From: a bacterium
GTDB taxonomy: Bacteria > Omnitrophota > Gorgyraeia > Gygaellales > UBA12090
Reading direction: 5' to 3'
Assembly (NCBI GenBank): GCA_004299495.1
Contig: SCPY01000028.1
Coordinates: 1 to 18,910, forward strand
DNA: 18,910 nt
Shown here: in pieces, positions 1 through 6,094 of the stretch
How positions within the stretch are numbered: position 1 is the stretch's first letter
Layout: each line of letters opens with the position of its first letter
Notes under the pieces: model-generated
The model's input: only the letters and a program-made list of their open reading frames with translations
The model's database searches: none
What the model was told of the DNA's origin: nothing
Translations under genes and position numbers: made by a program

Positions 1-338
1 AAAATGGATGCTTTTGCTAAAAACACGCCAATTTCAGAATAATGGGTTATTGCGCTAATAAAAATACCCATAACCACAAATAATCCTCCGAGATGCCCTA
101 TGTCAAACTTCTCTTTGTCCTTTATGTTTTTCTTAGATTTTTTTTCTATCATCATGAAATAAAGAGCAGCCAAATAAAATATAACTGCAAGATAAAATGA
201 AATAGTATAAAGGGGGTATTGAAAACTTCTTGTAGCAGCCACCATTAGTTTTGTGCTAAAAAATTTATATTGAAACGCAAGGAAAACGCTGATACTGCCA
301 AACAAATAAGAAAAATAAAACAAAATTATGCTTTTCAT
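1..338 (-). CDS. unrecognised multi-pass membrane protein, N-terminal part, runs off the window
   Basis: The reading frame opens at an ATG (338-336) and stays open to the window edge, giving 112 codons of an incomplete protein. An in-frame stop lies shortly upstream and an AGG-containing ribosome binding site precedes the ATG, so this start is well supported. About three hydrophobic segments are visible: residues 4-24, 45-68 and roughly 85-110. A very basic cytoplasmic-type loop (IEKKSKKNIKDKEKF) separates the second and third. No family is recognised. Base composition is visibly more A/T-rich than the neighbouring metal-resistance genes. It sits downstream of a 340-base gene-free spacer, so it probably belongs to a separate transcription unit. 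Its function cannot be given from this fragment. Confidence 0.7.
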   Translation of the reverse strand, partial: MKSIILFYFSYLFGSISVFLAFQYKFFSTKLMVAATRSFQYPLYTISFYLAVIFYLAALYFMMIEKKSKKNIKDKEKFDIGHLGGLFVVMGIFISAITHYSEIGVFLAKASI

Positions 339-552
339 TTTACACCTAACCCTTTCTACTCAATGTCTCTTATGACAGGGAAAAAATGAACCATGGCCAT
401 TTTCGATGCTGTAAAATCATTACCTCTTATAATACTTAAAGTTTAATAGAACCTTACCCATTACCTACATTAAGATTTGGGGCAACAGTGCTCCTCATTC
501 GTTTTCCATTGCCCGTCTTTTTTAAAAAACAGCCGCTTAATCTCCTGCTAGC
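339..552. other. gene-free spacer upstream of the partial membrane protein
   Basis: No ORF with coding character is seen on either strand. The stretch is A/T-rich and should hold the promoter of the membrane protein starting at 338. A TATTATAAG stretch on the minus strand (about 425-435) could be a -10 region, but no convincing -35 box is visible. A short imperfect dyad with AAAATG/CATTTT arms around a CCATGG core lies at 383-403 and could be an operator or nothing. A 16-codon ORF preceded by AAGAGG (420-370, minus) is possible but not called. Confidence 0.4.
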
Positions 553-687
553 AAATAAGGGGTCAGAGAGATTTTTTCGGTCTACCCCCATCCCGCAAAA
601 TAATACTCCTTCCTACCGACTTTGCGTTCCTGCCTTTATTTGTTCGTCCTCCCCATATCTGCAAAAAATGACTCTGACCCCTTATTT
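553..687. repeat. inverted-repeat element with GGGGTCAGAG termini
   Basis: Positions 553-568 (AAATAAGGGGTCAGAG) are the exact reverse complement of 672-687. Beyond a two-base mismatch the arms continue inward with ATTTTTT (571-577) matching AAAAAAT (663-669), so each arm is about 25 bases around an interior of roughly 85 bases. The interior has no intact ORF on either strand. The right arm contains the stop codon of the DUF190 gene. Similar GGGGTCAGAG termini are, to my recollection, common around IS200-like/REP-associated tyrosine transposases in uncultured bacteria. That would make this a non-autonomous, MITE-like copy, which is an inference. Only one copy is present in the window. Confidence 0.6.
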
Positions 688-1020
688 TTCGCTGTATCTG
701 TATTTAATAATCCTGACTTTTTCCAGGGTTATCAGGCCCTCTTTGACCACCTCATCCAGAAAAGGAAAAAGCATATTTATTTTCTCTTCGGTATCTACAA
801 TCTCAATAACTACCGGCAGGTCCTCTGATAAGCGCAGCAACTTTGCGGTGTGCATCCTGCTGTTAGCTCCGAATCCCATCAACCCCTTAAGCACGGTAGC
901 TCCGGCCAGATTTAACTGGCGGGCCTTTAAAACAATCTGCTCATATACAGCCTTTCCCTGAAAGGTATCATTTTCTCCCGCAAAAATACGCAGTAACATC
1001 CCTTCCTCAGGTAATTTCAT
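682..1020 (-). CDS. DUF190 (UPF0166) family protein, PII-like
   Basis: This 112-residue protein has the usual length and sequence of the DUF190 family: an N-terminal EEGMLLRIFAGENDTFQGK stretch, the central GATVLKGLMGFG motif (about 40-51), and an IEIVDTEEKI segment near residue 73. DUF190 proteins have a PII/ferredoxin-like fold and are recurrently encoded beside crcB fluoride channels, as here (11 bases after the crcB stop). The family is therefore thought to modulate or assist fluoride efflux, but the mechanism is not established. A GGGGG ribosome binding site lies in the gap just upstream of the ATG. The last codons and the TAA stop lie inside the inverted-repeat element at 553-687. The annotated length is still normal, so the insertion did not clearly truncate the protein. 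Confidence 0.9.
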   Translation of the reverse strand: MKLPEEGMLLRIFAGENDTFQGKAVYEQIVLKARQLNLAGATVLKGLMGFGANSRMHTAKLLRLSEDLPVVIEIVDTEEKINMLFPFLDEVVKEGLITLEKVRIIKYRYSEK

Positions 1021-1031
1021 AACTTACCCCC

Positions 1032-1415
1032 TTATTTCATAAAATTGATGAATATCCTGGACAGGGCGTAGCCGATAAACACAAATATTATCCCCCCAAG
1101 ATTAGATAGGATTATATTGAAAAACGCTATATTCTTCTCGCCGTCCCGGAATAAATTAAAGTTTTCAAGCGCGAATGTGGAGAATGTCGTATAGCCGCCT
1201 AAAATACCCATAAAGATAAACATCCGCAGATGAGAAGAAATAACCACCTGCTCAAAAAGCCCCCATAAAAACCCGATAATCAAAGAACCCGACAAGTTAA
1301 CGACGAGCGTGCCCAGCGGGAATATGCCGTTAGAAAATTTATAATCCAATCCGCAAACGATATACCGCGCTACCGCCCCTATTGCCCCTCCTATGCCAAT
1401 AAGAATAATTTTCAT
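1032..1415 (-). CDS. crcB: Fluc/CrcB fluoride ion channel
   Basis: CrcB (Fluc) forms a dual-topology dimeric channel in the inner membrane that lets toxic fluoride leave the cell. The protein is 127 residues, the normal size, with four hydrophobic segments. Family signatures are all present: GGAIGAVARY at residues 9-18, the pore asparagine in LVVNLSGS (N40), and GGYTTFSTF (73-81), which supplies the phenylalanine box (F78, F81) and the TM3 break that binds a structural sodium ion. The ATG overlaps the stop of the upstream DUF1573 gene as ATGA (1415-1412), so translation is probably coupled, and DUF190 follows. Because the gene is internal to an operon, no fluoride riboswitch precedes it directly. 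Its presence under a copper-type promoter would be unusual if the operon really is continuous. Confidence 0.95.
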   Translation of the reverse strand: MKIILIGIGGAIGAVARYIVCGLDYKFSNGIFPLGTLVVNLSGSLIIGFLWGLFEQVVISSHLRMFIFMGILGGYTTFSTFALENFNLFRDGEKNIAFFNIILSNLGGIIFVFIGYALSRIFINFMK

Positions 1416-2161
1416 AACCTAGGCCCCTCGGAATTTCCTTGCGCATGCTGGCCGCTGGAGGCTCCTTTATCAATCACCTTAGCCTTTACTGTAACTGAAG
1501 ACTCGGGATTAACGGGGTCATTGCTGGAAATCATAATTTCTCTCAGCAAATCTCCTTCTCTTACGCTCTTATGGTTAAGGTCTATAACTACCTCCAAATC
1601 CGCGCCCTCATTTGGCTTTAGTTCCGCCCGCCAGCCCTCCGGAGCGCCATTTACGCCGAAATACGGGCTTTTTTCATTGACTTTAATAAGAGAAACCGAT
1701 ACGCAGGAGCAGGAAACTCGGATATTTCTGATAACCAAATCCGCCTTTCCCCTATTGTAAAGCTTAAAAACTTTTCTTACCTCTCCCTGATTTTTATCTA
1801 TACTGCCGAAATCAAAATAATCCTTTGGCTCTAAGGCGATTTGCGGGCGGTTTTCCCCGGCCTCCTGAATCAATTTATTCTCTATATCCAGCTTTAAGCC
1901 GTTATCCGAGATAGCTTTCAGGGTGAATTTCTTTGCCACTTTATAAAAAATATCATCTTTGGCCGTGCCGGCGTCTAAAAGCCCCGCGATATAACCTTTG
2001 ATTTCCTTGGCTTCCGGGCAGTTACACTCAGAAAGCGCCATATTACAGCGGGGATTTTTCAATTTAGAATAAATTTCCGCTTTTATGTCTTGCGCCAAGG
2101 CAACTTGAGAAAAAAATCCTAAGTACGCGTAAATAAACAGAGCTCCCAGCCATCTAATCAT
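1412..2161 (-). CDS. exported CcmH-like plus DUF1573 two-domain protein
   Basis: The start is placed at ATG 2161, not at the more distal 2287, because it has an AAGGAG site just upstream, overlaps the previous stop as ATGA, and opens a clean signal peptide (residues 1-23, ending VALA). The mature part begins with a short helical region, residues 36-84, with cysteines C39, C46 and C48 and the pattern IKGYIAGLLDAGTAKDDIFYK. This resembles the CcmH/NrfF thiol-redox domain of cytochrome c maturation. Residues 107-235 form a DUF1573 immunoglobulin-like domain with the hallmark VSCSCV (C151, C153) and an ISSNDP motif. The product is probably periplasmic. Function is unknown; a thiol-redox or metal-binding role is inferred from the five cysteines. 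The CcmH resemblance is moderate, DUF1573 is firm. Confidence 0.8.
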   Translation of the reverse strand: MIRWLGALFIYAYLGFFSQVALAQDIKAEIYSKLKNPRCNMALSECNCPEAKEIKGYIAGLLDAGTAKDDIFYKVAKKFTLKAISDNGLKLDIENKLIQEAGENRPQIALEPKDYFDFGSIDKNQGEVRKVFKLYNRGKADLVIRNIRVSCSCVSVSLIKVNEKSPYFGVNGAPEGWRAELKPNEGADLEVVIDLNHKSVREGDLLREIMISSNDPVNPESSVTVKAKVIDKGASSGQHAQGNSEGPRL

Positions 2162-4419
2162 TTCCTTCTCCTTTCTTCTATCAATAAAAATAGGCCAATC
2201 AGATTTAGTCCTGCCACCAAAATACAAACCTGAAGAATCCCGACAATCGGCGCGAGAATAACTAAGGTAAGCGCCGCCCCCAGGCAAGAGCCAAACAAAT
2301 CCAGGCCATAGGTTAAGCCGGCGGAATGGCCCACATCAGACTTAATGCTTTTAAGGTAAATGCTGTTTGCCAGGGGAAACTGAAATCCTCCGATAAAACC
2401 CGCGATTATGGGAAGAAACGGAAAAATAACATTTGCCCCCAGCCAGAAAGAAAAATTTCCCTTTAGCCCGGAAAATACCCAAAATAAAAGCGGCAGAACC
2501 AGAGGATAAACGCAGATTGCCGCCTGAGTTTTGATAAACAAGCTGTGGTTTGTATCCTGATTTAATCTTTTGGTAATCAGCCATCCGCCCGCGATTAAAC
2601 CAATCATATAAGAGGTCAGGATTATGCCTAATTTATAATAGACATACCCGTAGAGCGCCTGATAAGAAAGCAGGGTAATAATCTGAAAGGTTATCTCGGC
2701 GAAACCGGTAGTTGCCACGCAAGTCAAAACGCCCAATGAGGGGATTTTTCGCCTTATAGCTTTGAAAAACACGGGAAGCGCTAAAAGCAGATAAATGGCA
2801 AGCGCTCCGAAATAAATTCCCACGGGGGTTACCGCGCCAAAAATTCTTCCGAAAGCCCGGCCAAACTGGCTTGCCCAGAGCGCCATATCATAGTAATAGG
2901 CAACGGGGTGAAAATCCCTGTTTATCGCGCCCTGGGCTTGCGCCCGGGCTAACCTTTTTTCAAAAGAATCTACGCGCTCAAGAGATAATTCATTAGAAAG
3001 ATAATACTCCCGCATGTATCTGGCCTGAATGTTTCTTTTTTTAAGCTTCTCCATCAAAATGCGCCAATCCAGGCTTAAAACTCCTTTTTGCTTTGAAGCC
3101 AGGAAGTAATTTGACTCGCCCGGAGTCACTTTTACCTCCGGGAAAACTTTTTCTAAAGCCGCTTTCAGGCCGGCGTATAAGCTCACCTGCTCTTCACTAA
3201 GGTAATTGGGGCCGGAGCGCAGGCAAAAAGAAAAAATTCCCCGCTCCTTGAGCAGATTTTTTACCAGGGTAAAGAATTCTAAGGTATAAAACCTGTTTAA
3301 TTGCGCGGTATACGGCTCAGGCAGGCTCATCATCACCACGTCGTACTTTTCGGCGGTTGTCCTGACAAAGCGCCTTCCGTCCATATTGGTGATAACAGTT
3401 ACCCGGGAATCACTTAGTGGTTCATTTGCCGGCAGGTATTTCTTTGCCATATCCACGACCAGGGGGTCTAACTCTACATAATCCACCTTCTCTACCGGAT
3501 GCTTTAATACCTCCCCCAGCTGACCACTTACGCCCCCCCCGATAAGCAGAGCTGACTTAGGAAAAGAATGCTCCAAAAGGGGAAAATGGGCGCTTCTTTC
3601 CGCGGTCAATTCATCCGGCACGGTAAAATCGTATAAGCCATTGACAAAAAGGCTGTAGAGGTCCTCCCTTTTGGTAACCACGACATTGCCATACACCGAA
3701 TTTTCTGATGCCAAAACCTCAAAGCCGCGCCATTGTTTATTCAGGGAATAGCGGTTAATAAACCCAACACCGCCTGACACCAAAAGAAAGATATATCCCG
3801 ATAAGGTAGCGGCTGTAGAAAACAGGAGAATTTTCCTTCCGGCCAAAAGCAGGCCGCCGGATAATAAATTGAGGGCCCCAAGCAGCCACATTATATGCAA
3901 GGGGCTGAATACGCGGATGAGATAGAGGCTGGTAAACAAGCCGCCCAAGGTTGCCCCTATCGCCTCCAGGATGTAGACATTGCCTATCTGCCTTGCCTGA
4001 TCAGAGTTTCCTTTGTATATTTCACAGCCCAGAACAAAAAGAAATCCGCTCAAAATACAGACAGGAAACAGCAAAACAAAAGTAATAATCCCCATGGGGA
4101 TAAAACCGATAATCTCTCCCGGGACAAATCTGAAGGCCCTAGGGATGAACCTGACGGCGAGAATACTCAAAGGCAAAATAAGTGATAGCAGTATCTGGGC
4201 AAGGCTAAAGACGGTGATTTTGTGGGTAATCCCGGAGGCGCGCAATCTGCCTATGCCCCAACTTCCAAATCCAATCCAGAACAGCCATCCGGCCAGGGTA
4301 AACCCCAAGGAAAGCTCATTGCCGTAAAAGACAGTGAAAAGCTCTCTTGCCAGCACTATCTGACTGCTCATTGAGCTAAAGCCAAGAAGAATAAGCGCGA
4401 AGATAATCCGTTTTTTCAT
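2158..4419 (-). CDS. membrane protein with spermidine-synthase-like domain (fused MFS/spermidine synthase type)
   Basis: The 753-residue protein has an N-terminal hydrophobic block (about six or seven helices, residues 5-220), a soluble methyltransferase-fold domain (about 230-510) and a second hydrophobic block (about 535-753). The soluble part aligns with spermidine synthases: LLIGGGVSG (292-299), YVELDP (314-319), MDGRRF (346-351) and SLPEPYTAQLNRFYT (365-379). Two hallmarks of the active enzyme are altered. GGGDG reads GGGVS, and the segment that normally reads D-S-x-D-P reads S-L-P-E-P, so the catalytic aspartate is absent. Aminopropyl transfer is therefore doubtful, although a nucleoside or decarboxylated-SAM-like ligand may still bind. 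A ribosome binding site (AGGCGG) overlaps the stop of the radical SAM gene six bases upstream, which links the two functionally. The substrate is unknown. Confidence 0.8.
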   Translation of the reverse strand: MKKRIIFALILLGFSSMSSQIVLARELFTVFYGNELSLGFTLAGWLFWIGFGSWGIGRLRASGITHKITVFSLAQILLSLILPLSILAVRFIPRAFRFVPGEIIGFIPMGIITFVLLFPVCILSGFLFVLGCEIYKGNSDQARQIGNVYILEAIGATLGGLFTSLYLIRVFSPLHIMWLLGALNLLSGGLLLAGRKILLFSTAATLSGYIFLLVSGGVGFINRYSLNKQWRGFEVLASENSVYGNVVVTKREDLYSLFVNGLYDFTVPDELTAERSAHFPLLEHSFPKSALLIGGGVSGQLGEVLKHPVEKVDYVELDPLVVDMAKKYLPANEPLSDSRVTVITNMDGRRFVRTTAEKYDVVMMSLPEPYTAQLNRFYTLEFFTLVKNLLKERGIFSFCLRSGPNYLSEEQVSLYAGLKAALEKVFPEVKVTPGESNYFLASKQKGVLSLDWRILMEKLKKRNIQARYMREYYLSNELSLERVDSFEKRLARAQAQGAINRDFHPVAYYYDMALWASQFGRAFGRIFGAVTPVGIYFGALAIYLLLALPVFFKAIRRKIPSLGVLTCVATTGFAEITFQIITLLSYQALYGYVYYKLGIILTSYMIGLIAGGWLITKRLNQDTNHSLFIKTQAAICVYPLVLPLLFWVFSGLKGNFSFWLGANVIFPFLPIIAGFIGGFQFPLANSIYLKSIKSDVGHSAGLTYGLDLFGSCLGAALTLVILAPIVGILQVCILVAGLNLIGLFLLIEERRRK

Positions 4420-4425
4420 TACCGC

Positions 4426-5595
4426 CTAATTCCAAACCCCGGGAATCTCTGTGCCGCAGAACTTACATTTTCCGTCAGCGATATTATTCTCTGCCACCTG
4501 ATAGCCAAGCCGGCGAATCAAGGCCTTCTTATCCTTAGGACAATAGGTATTTTCCCCTTCGTGGCCGGGGACGTTTCCGATATACACATAATCCAGGCCT
4601 GCTTCAAGCGCGGCCTGCCGGGCCTCCTCAAGGGTTTTTACGGGCGTGGGGGCGAGATTTTTAAGCTTAAAGGTAGGGTAAAAGCGGGAAAAATGCAGCG
4701 GCGTGTCTTTGCCAAGCTCATCATGTATCCACTGGCACATTTTCTTAACCGTTTTCATATCATCATTGAGAGAAGGAATCATCAGATTGGTAATCTCCAG
4801 ATGCACCTTGTTTTTTTTGAGGATTTTCAGAGTATTGAGGACGGTATCCAAATAACCTTCACAAATTTCGCTGTAGAATTTCTGAGTAAATCCCTTAAGG
4901 TCAATATTTGCCGCGTCAAGCCATGGCGAAAGCTCTTCTACGGCTTGAGGATTAAGCGAGCCGTTTGAATGGTAGATATTTTTCACGCCTTTGGCCCTGG
5001 CAATTTTCGCGGTATCCAGCATATATTCATAAAATATGGATGGCTCGCTGTAAGTATAGGCAATCGTGGAACAGCCATGCTCAACTGCGTTATTTACCGC
5101 TTCATCGGGAGGAAGATAATAATTTACAGTCTCCTCCGGCGTAAACTGAGAAATCTCCCAGTTCTGGCAATATTTACACCTGAAGTTACATCCGGCAGTG
5201 GCAATGGAAAAGGCGGACGTTGCGGGCAGAAAGTGAAACAGGGGTTTCTTTTCTATCGGGTCAATATGCACTGCCGAAGGATTGGCATAGGCGAGCGTAT
5301 ATTGCTTTCCTCCTTCGGGCTTACGCGCCCGGCAAAAACCATACATCCCGTTTTTTAGGGTGCATTGACGGGGGCAAAGTTGGCATCGGATAGTATCCTT
5401 ATCTATCTTTTCATAAAACATTGCCTCCCTGGGAGAGACAAAACCCGCGCCGCCTTTCTCTTGTTGCGCGTAAGCGGGCATTTTCAGCAAATCTAAAAAT
5501 AACGGCGATATCGCAAGCCCCGCCCCCGCGTAGAGGCATGCCTTGCAGAAATATCGCCGGGATACTCTTTTAGCAAAAAAATCCTCTTTCTTCAC
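4426..5595 (-). CDS. amrS: AmmeMemoRadiSam-type radical SAM enzyme with Tat signal
   Basis: This 389-residue protein matches the radical SAM component of the AmmeMemoRadiSam system. The cluster-binding motif CNFRCKYC gives C136, C140 and C143. An N-terminal cysteine set CQLCPRQC (C71, C74, C78) plus C88 is typical of this family and of pyruvate-formate-lyase-activase relatives. The conserved VYIGNVPGHEGENTYC block and a C-terminal CKFCG pair follow. Residues 1-43 look like a twin-arginine export signal: SRRYFCK at 12-18, a hydrophobic stretch, and an AYA cleavage site before QQ. The start is GTG with GAGG upstream. The usual partners (AMMECR1-like and Memo-like proteins) are absent here; the neighbour is the membrane spermidine-synthase-like protein. 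The reaction is unknown. Family assignment is firm and export is inferred from the signal. Confidence 0.88.
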   Translation of the reverse strand: MKKEDFFAKRVSRRYFCKACLYAGAGLAISPLFLDLLKMPAYAQQEKGGAGFVSPREAMFYEKIDKDTIRCQLCPRQCTLKNGMYGFCRARKPEGGKQYTLAYANPSAVHIDPIEKKPLFHFLPATSAFSIATAGCNFRCKYCQNWEISQFTPEETVNYYLPPDEAVNNAVEHGCSTIAYTYSEPSIFYEYMLDTAKIARAKGVKNIYHSNGSLNPQAVEELSPWLDAANIDLKGFTQKFYSEICEGYLDTVLNTLKILKKNKVHLEITNLMIPSLNDDMKTVKKMCQWIHDELGKDTPLHFSRFYPTFKLKNLAPTPVKTLEEARQAALEAGLDYVYIGNVPGHEGENTYCPKDKKALIRRLGYQVAENNIADGKCKFCGTEIPGVWN

Positions 5596-5610
5596 TAATC
5601 GCCGCCTCTC

Positions 5611-5630
5611 TAAAAAAACTGGGCAGTTTA
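5611..5630 (-). terminator. weak hairpin plus T-tract, possible terminator or attenuator
   Basis: Read on the minus strand, AAACT (5629-5625), loop GCCC and AGTTT (5620-5616) form a five-pair stem followed directly by four more T residues. The stop codon of the 28-codon ORF lies in the first arm. The stem is short and A/T-rich, so it is probably inefficient. It could set a partial stop or attenuation point inside the operon, or be chance. Confidence 0.25.
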
Positions 5631-5714
5631 ACGTCTTGCCCGGGACATACTACTGCAGCCCTCTTTACAGTGTGCCACAGGCCGCATCATCCAGCGGATA
5701 TTATTTCTTGCCAT
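5628..5714 (-). CDS. possible 28-residue small protein between DUF1622 and the radical SAM gene
   Basis: An ATG two bases after the DUF1622 stop opens a 28-codon frame, beginning MARNNIRWMMRPVAHCKEGC and ending SSMSRARR. The run of G's at the end of the DUF1622 gene (AAAGGGGGTAAAATG) provides a plausible ribosome binding site and the spacing suggests translational coupling. The peptide is strongly basic, has two tryptophan/methionine-rich positions (WMMRP) and two cysteines four apart (C16, C20). It fills what would otherwise be the only gap of more than about 35 bases between csoR and the DUF190 gene. No family is recognised. It could instead be a leader peptide tied to the hairpin at 5611-5630, or a chance ORF. 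Confidence 0.4.
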   Translation of the reverse strand: MARNNIRWMMRPVAHCKEGCSSMSRARR

Positions 5715-5715
5715 T

Positions 5716-6081
5716 TTACCCCCTTTCTTTCGCTACGCCTTTCCTCACTGTTTCCAGGTCATCTTTAAAATCCTTGGTAAGGAAATAGCTTAAGAGTATC
5801 CGAATAACCACTATCACCGCCAAAAGCGCCAAACCCTGCCAGTCCGGCATCATAATAGTTTTTACCACATCTCCGGCGATAAAAAACTCTAATGCCAAAA
5901 CCAGGTAACTGCCCAGCTTCAGGCGGATTGCCTCATTGCCTCTCACCGAATCTTCCTTTAATAATACCTCTTTCTTAAGGAAATCGACCAAACAAATGAC
6001 CGTACCCCAGATGGTAATCAGGGCGCCTATAACATTTAAGGCAAAGCCTATAGTCCCTATAAACTTATGCAGAATCTCCAT
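5716..6081 (-). CDS. DUF1622 family inner-membrane protein
   Basis: The 121-residue protein has three hydrophobic segments (about 7-35, 55-75 and 83-101) and the conserved middle block LKLGSYLVLALEFFIAGDVVKT followed by a short helix ending in RILLSYFL. This pattern and length fit the DUF1622 family of small bacterial membrane proteins, whose function is unknown. The start ATG has a strong AGGAGG site that overlaps the stop of the permease gene 13 bases upstream, so the two are probably co-translated. The C-terminus is highly charged (KDFKDDLETVRKGVAKERG) and probably cytoplasmic. The family assignment is confident, but no role can be inferred beyond its place after an ion permease. Confidence 0.85.
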   Translation of the reverse strand: MEILHKFIGTIGFALNVIGALITIWGTVICLVDFLKKEVLLKEDSVRGNEAIRLKLGSYLVLALEFFIAGDVVKTIMMPDWQGLALLAVIVVIRILLSYFLTKDFKDDLETVRKGVAKERG

Positions 6082-6094
6082 TTCCCGTCCTCCT

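Noticed and set aside
370..420. Sixteen-codon minus-strand ORF with an AAGAGG site, upstream of the partial membrane gene
   Set aside because: Too short and without a supporting attenuator structure or conservation evidence; kept only as a remark in the spacer description.
425..455. Promoter for the partial membrane gene with TATTATAAG as -10
   Set aside because: No convincing -35 box at a suitable distance; A/T-rich spacers give such matches by chance.
488..961. Plus-strand ORF of 157 codons overlapping the inverted repeat and DUF190
   Set aside because: It runs antisense through the real DUF190 gene, has no ribosome binding site and no recognisable protein character.
1416..1500. Fluoride riboswitch before crcB
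   Set aside because: The region is the 3' end of the upstream coding sequence and shows no recognisable fluoride-riboswitch fold.
2162..2287. N-terminal extension of the CcmH-like/DUF1573 protein by 42 codons
   Set aside because: The extension is inside the upstream gene and unlike a protein start, whereas the ATG at 2161 has a good AAGGAG site and opens a clean signal peptide.
2158..4419. Naming the gene speE, a working spermidine synthase
   Set aside because: The GGGDG motif and the catalytic aspartate segment are altered and the domain sits between membrane blocks, so enzymatic identity is not supported.
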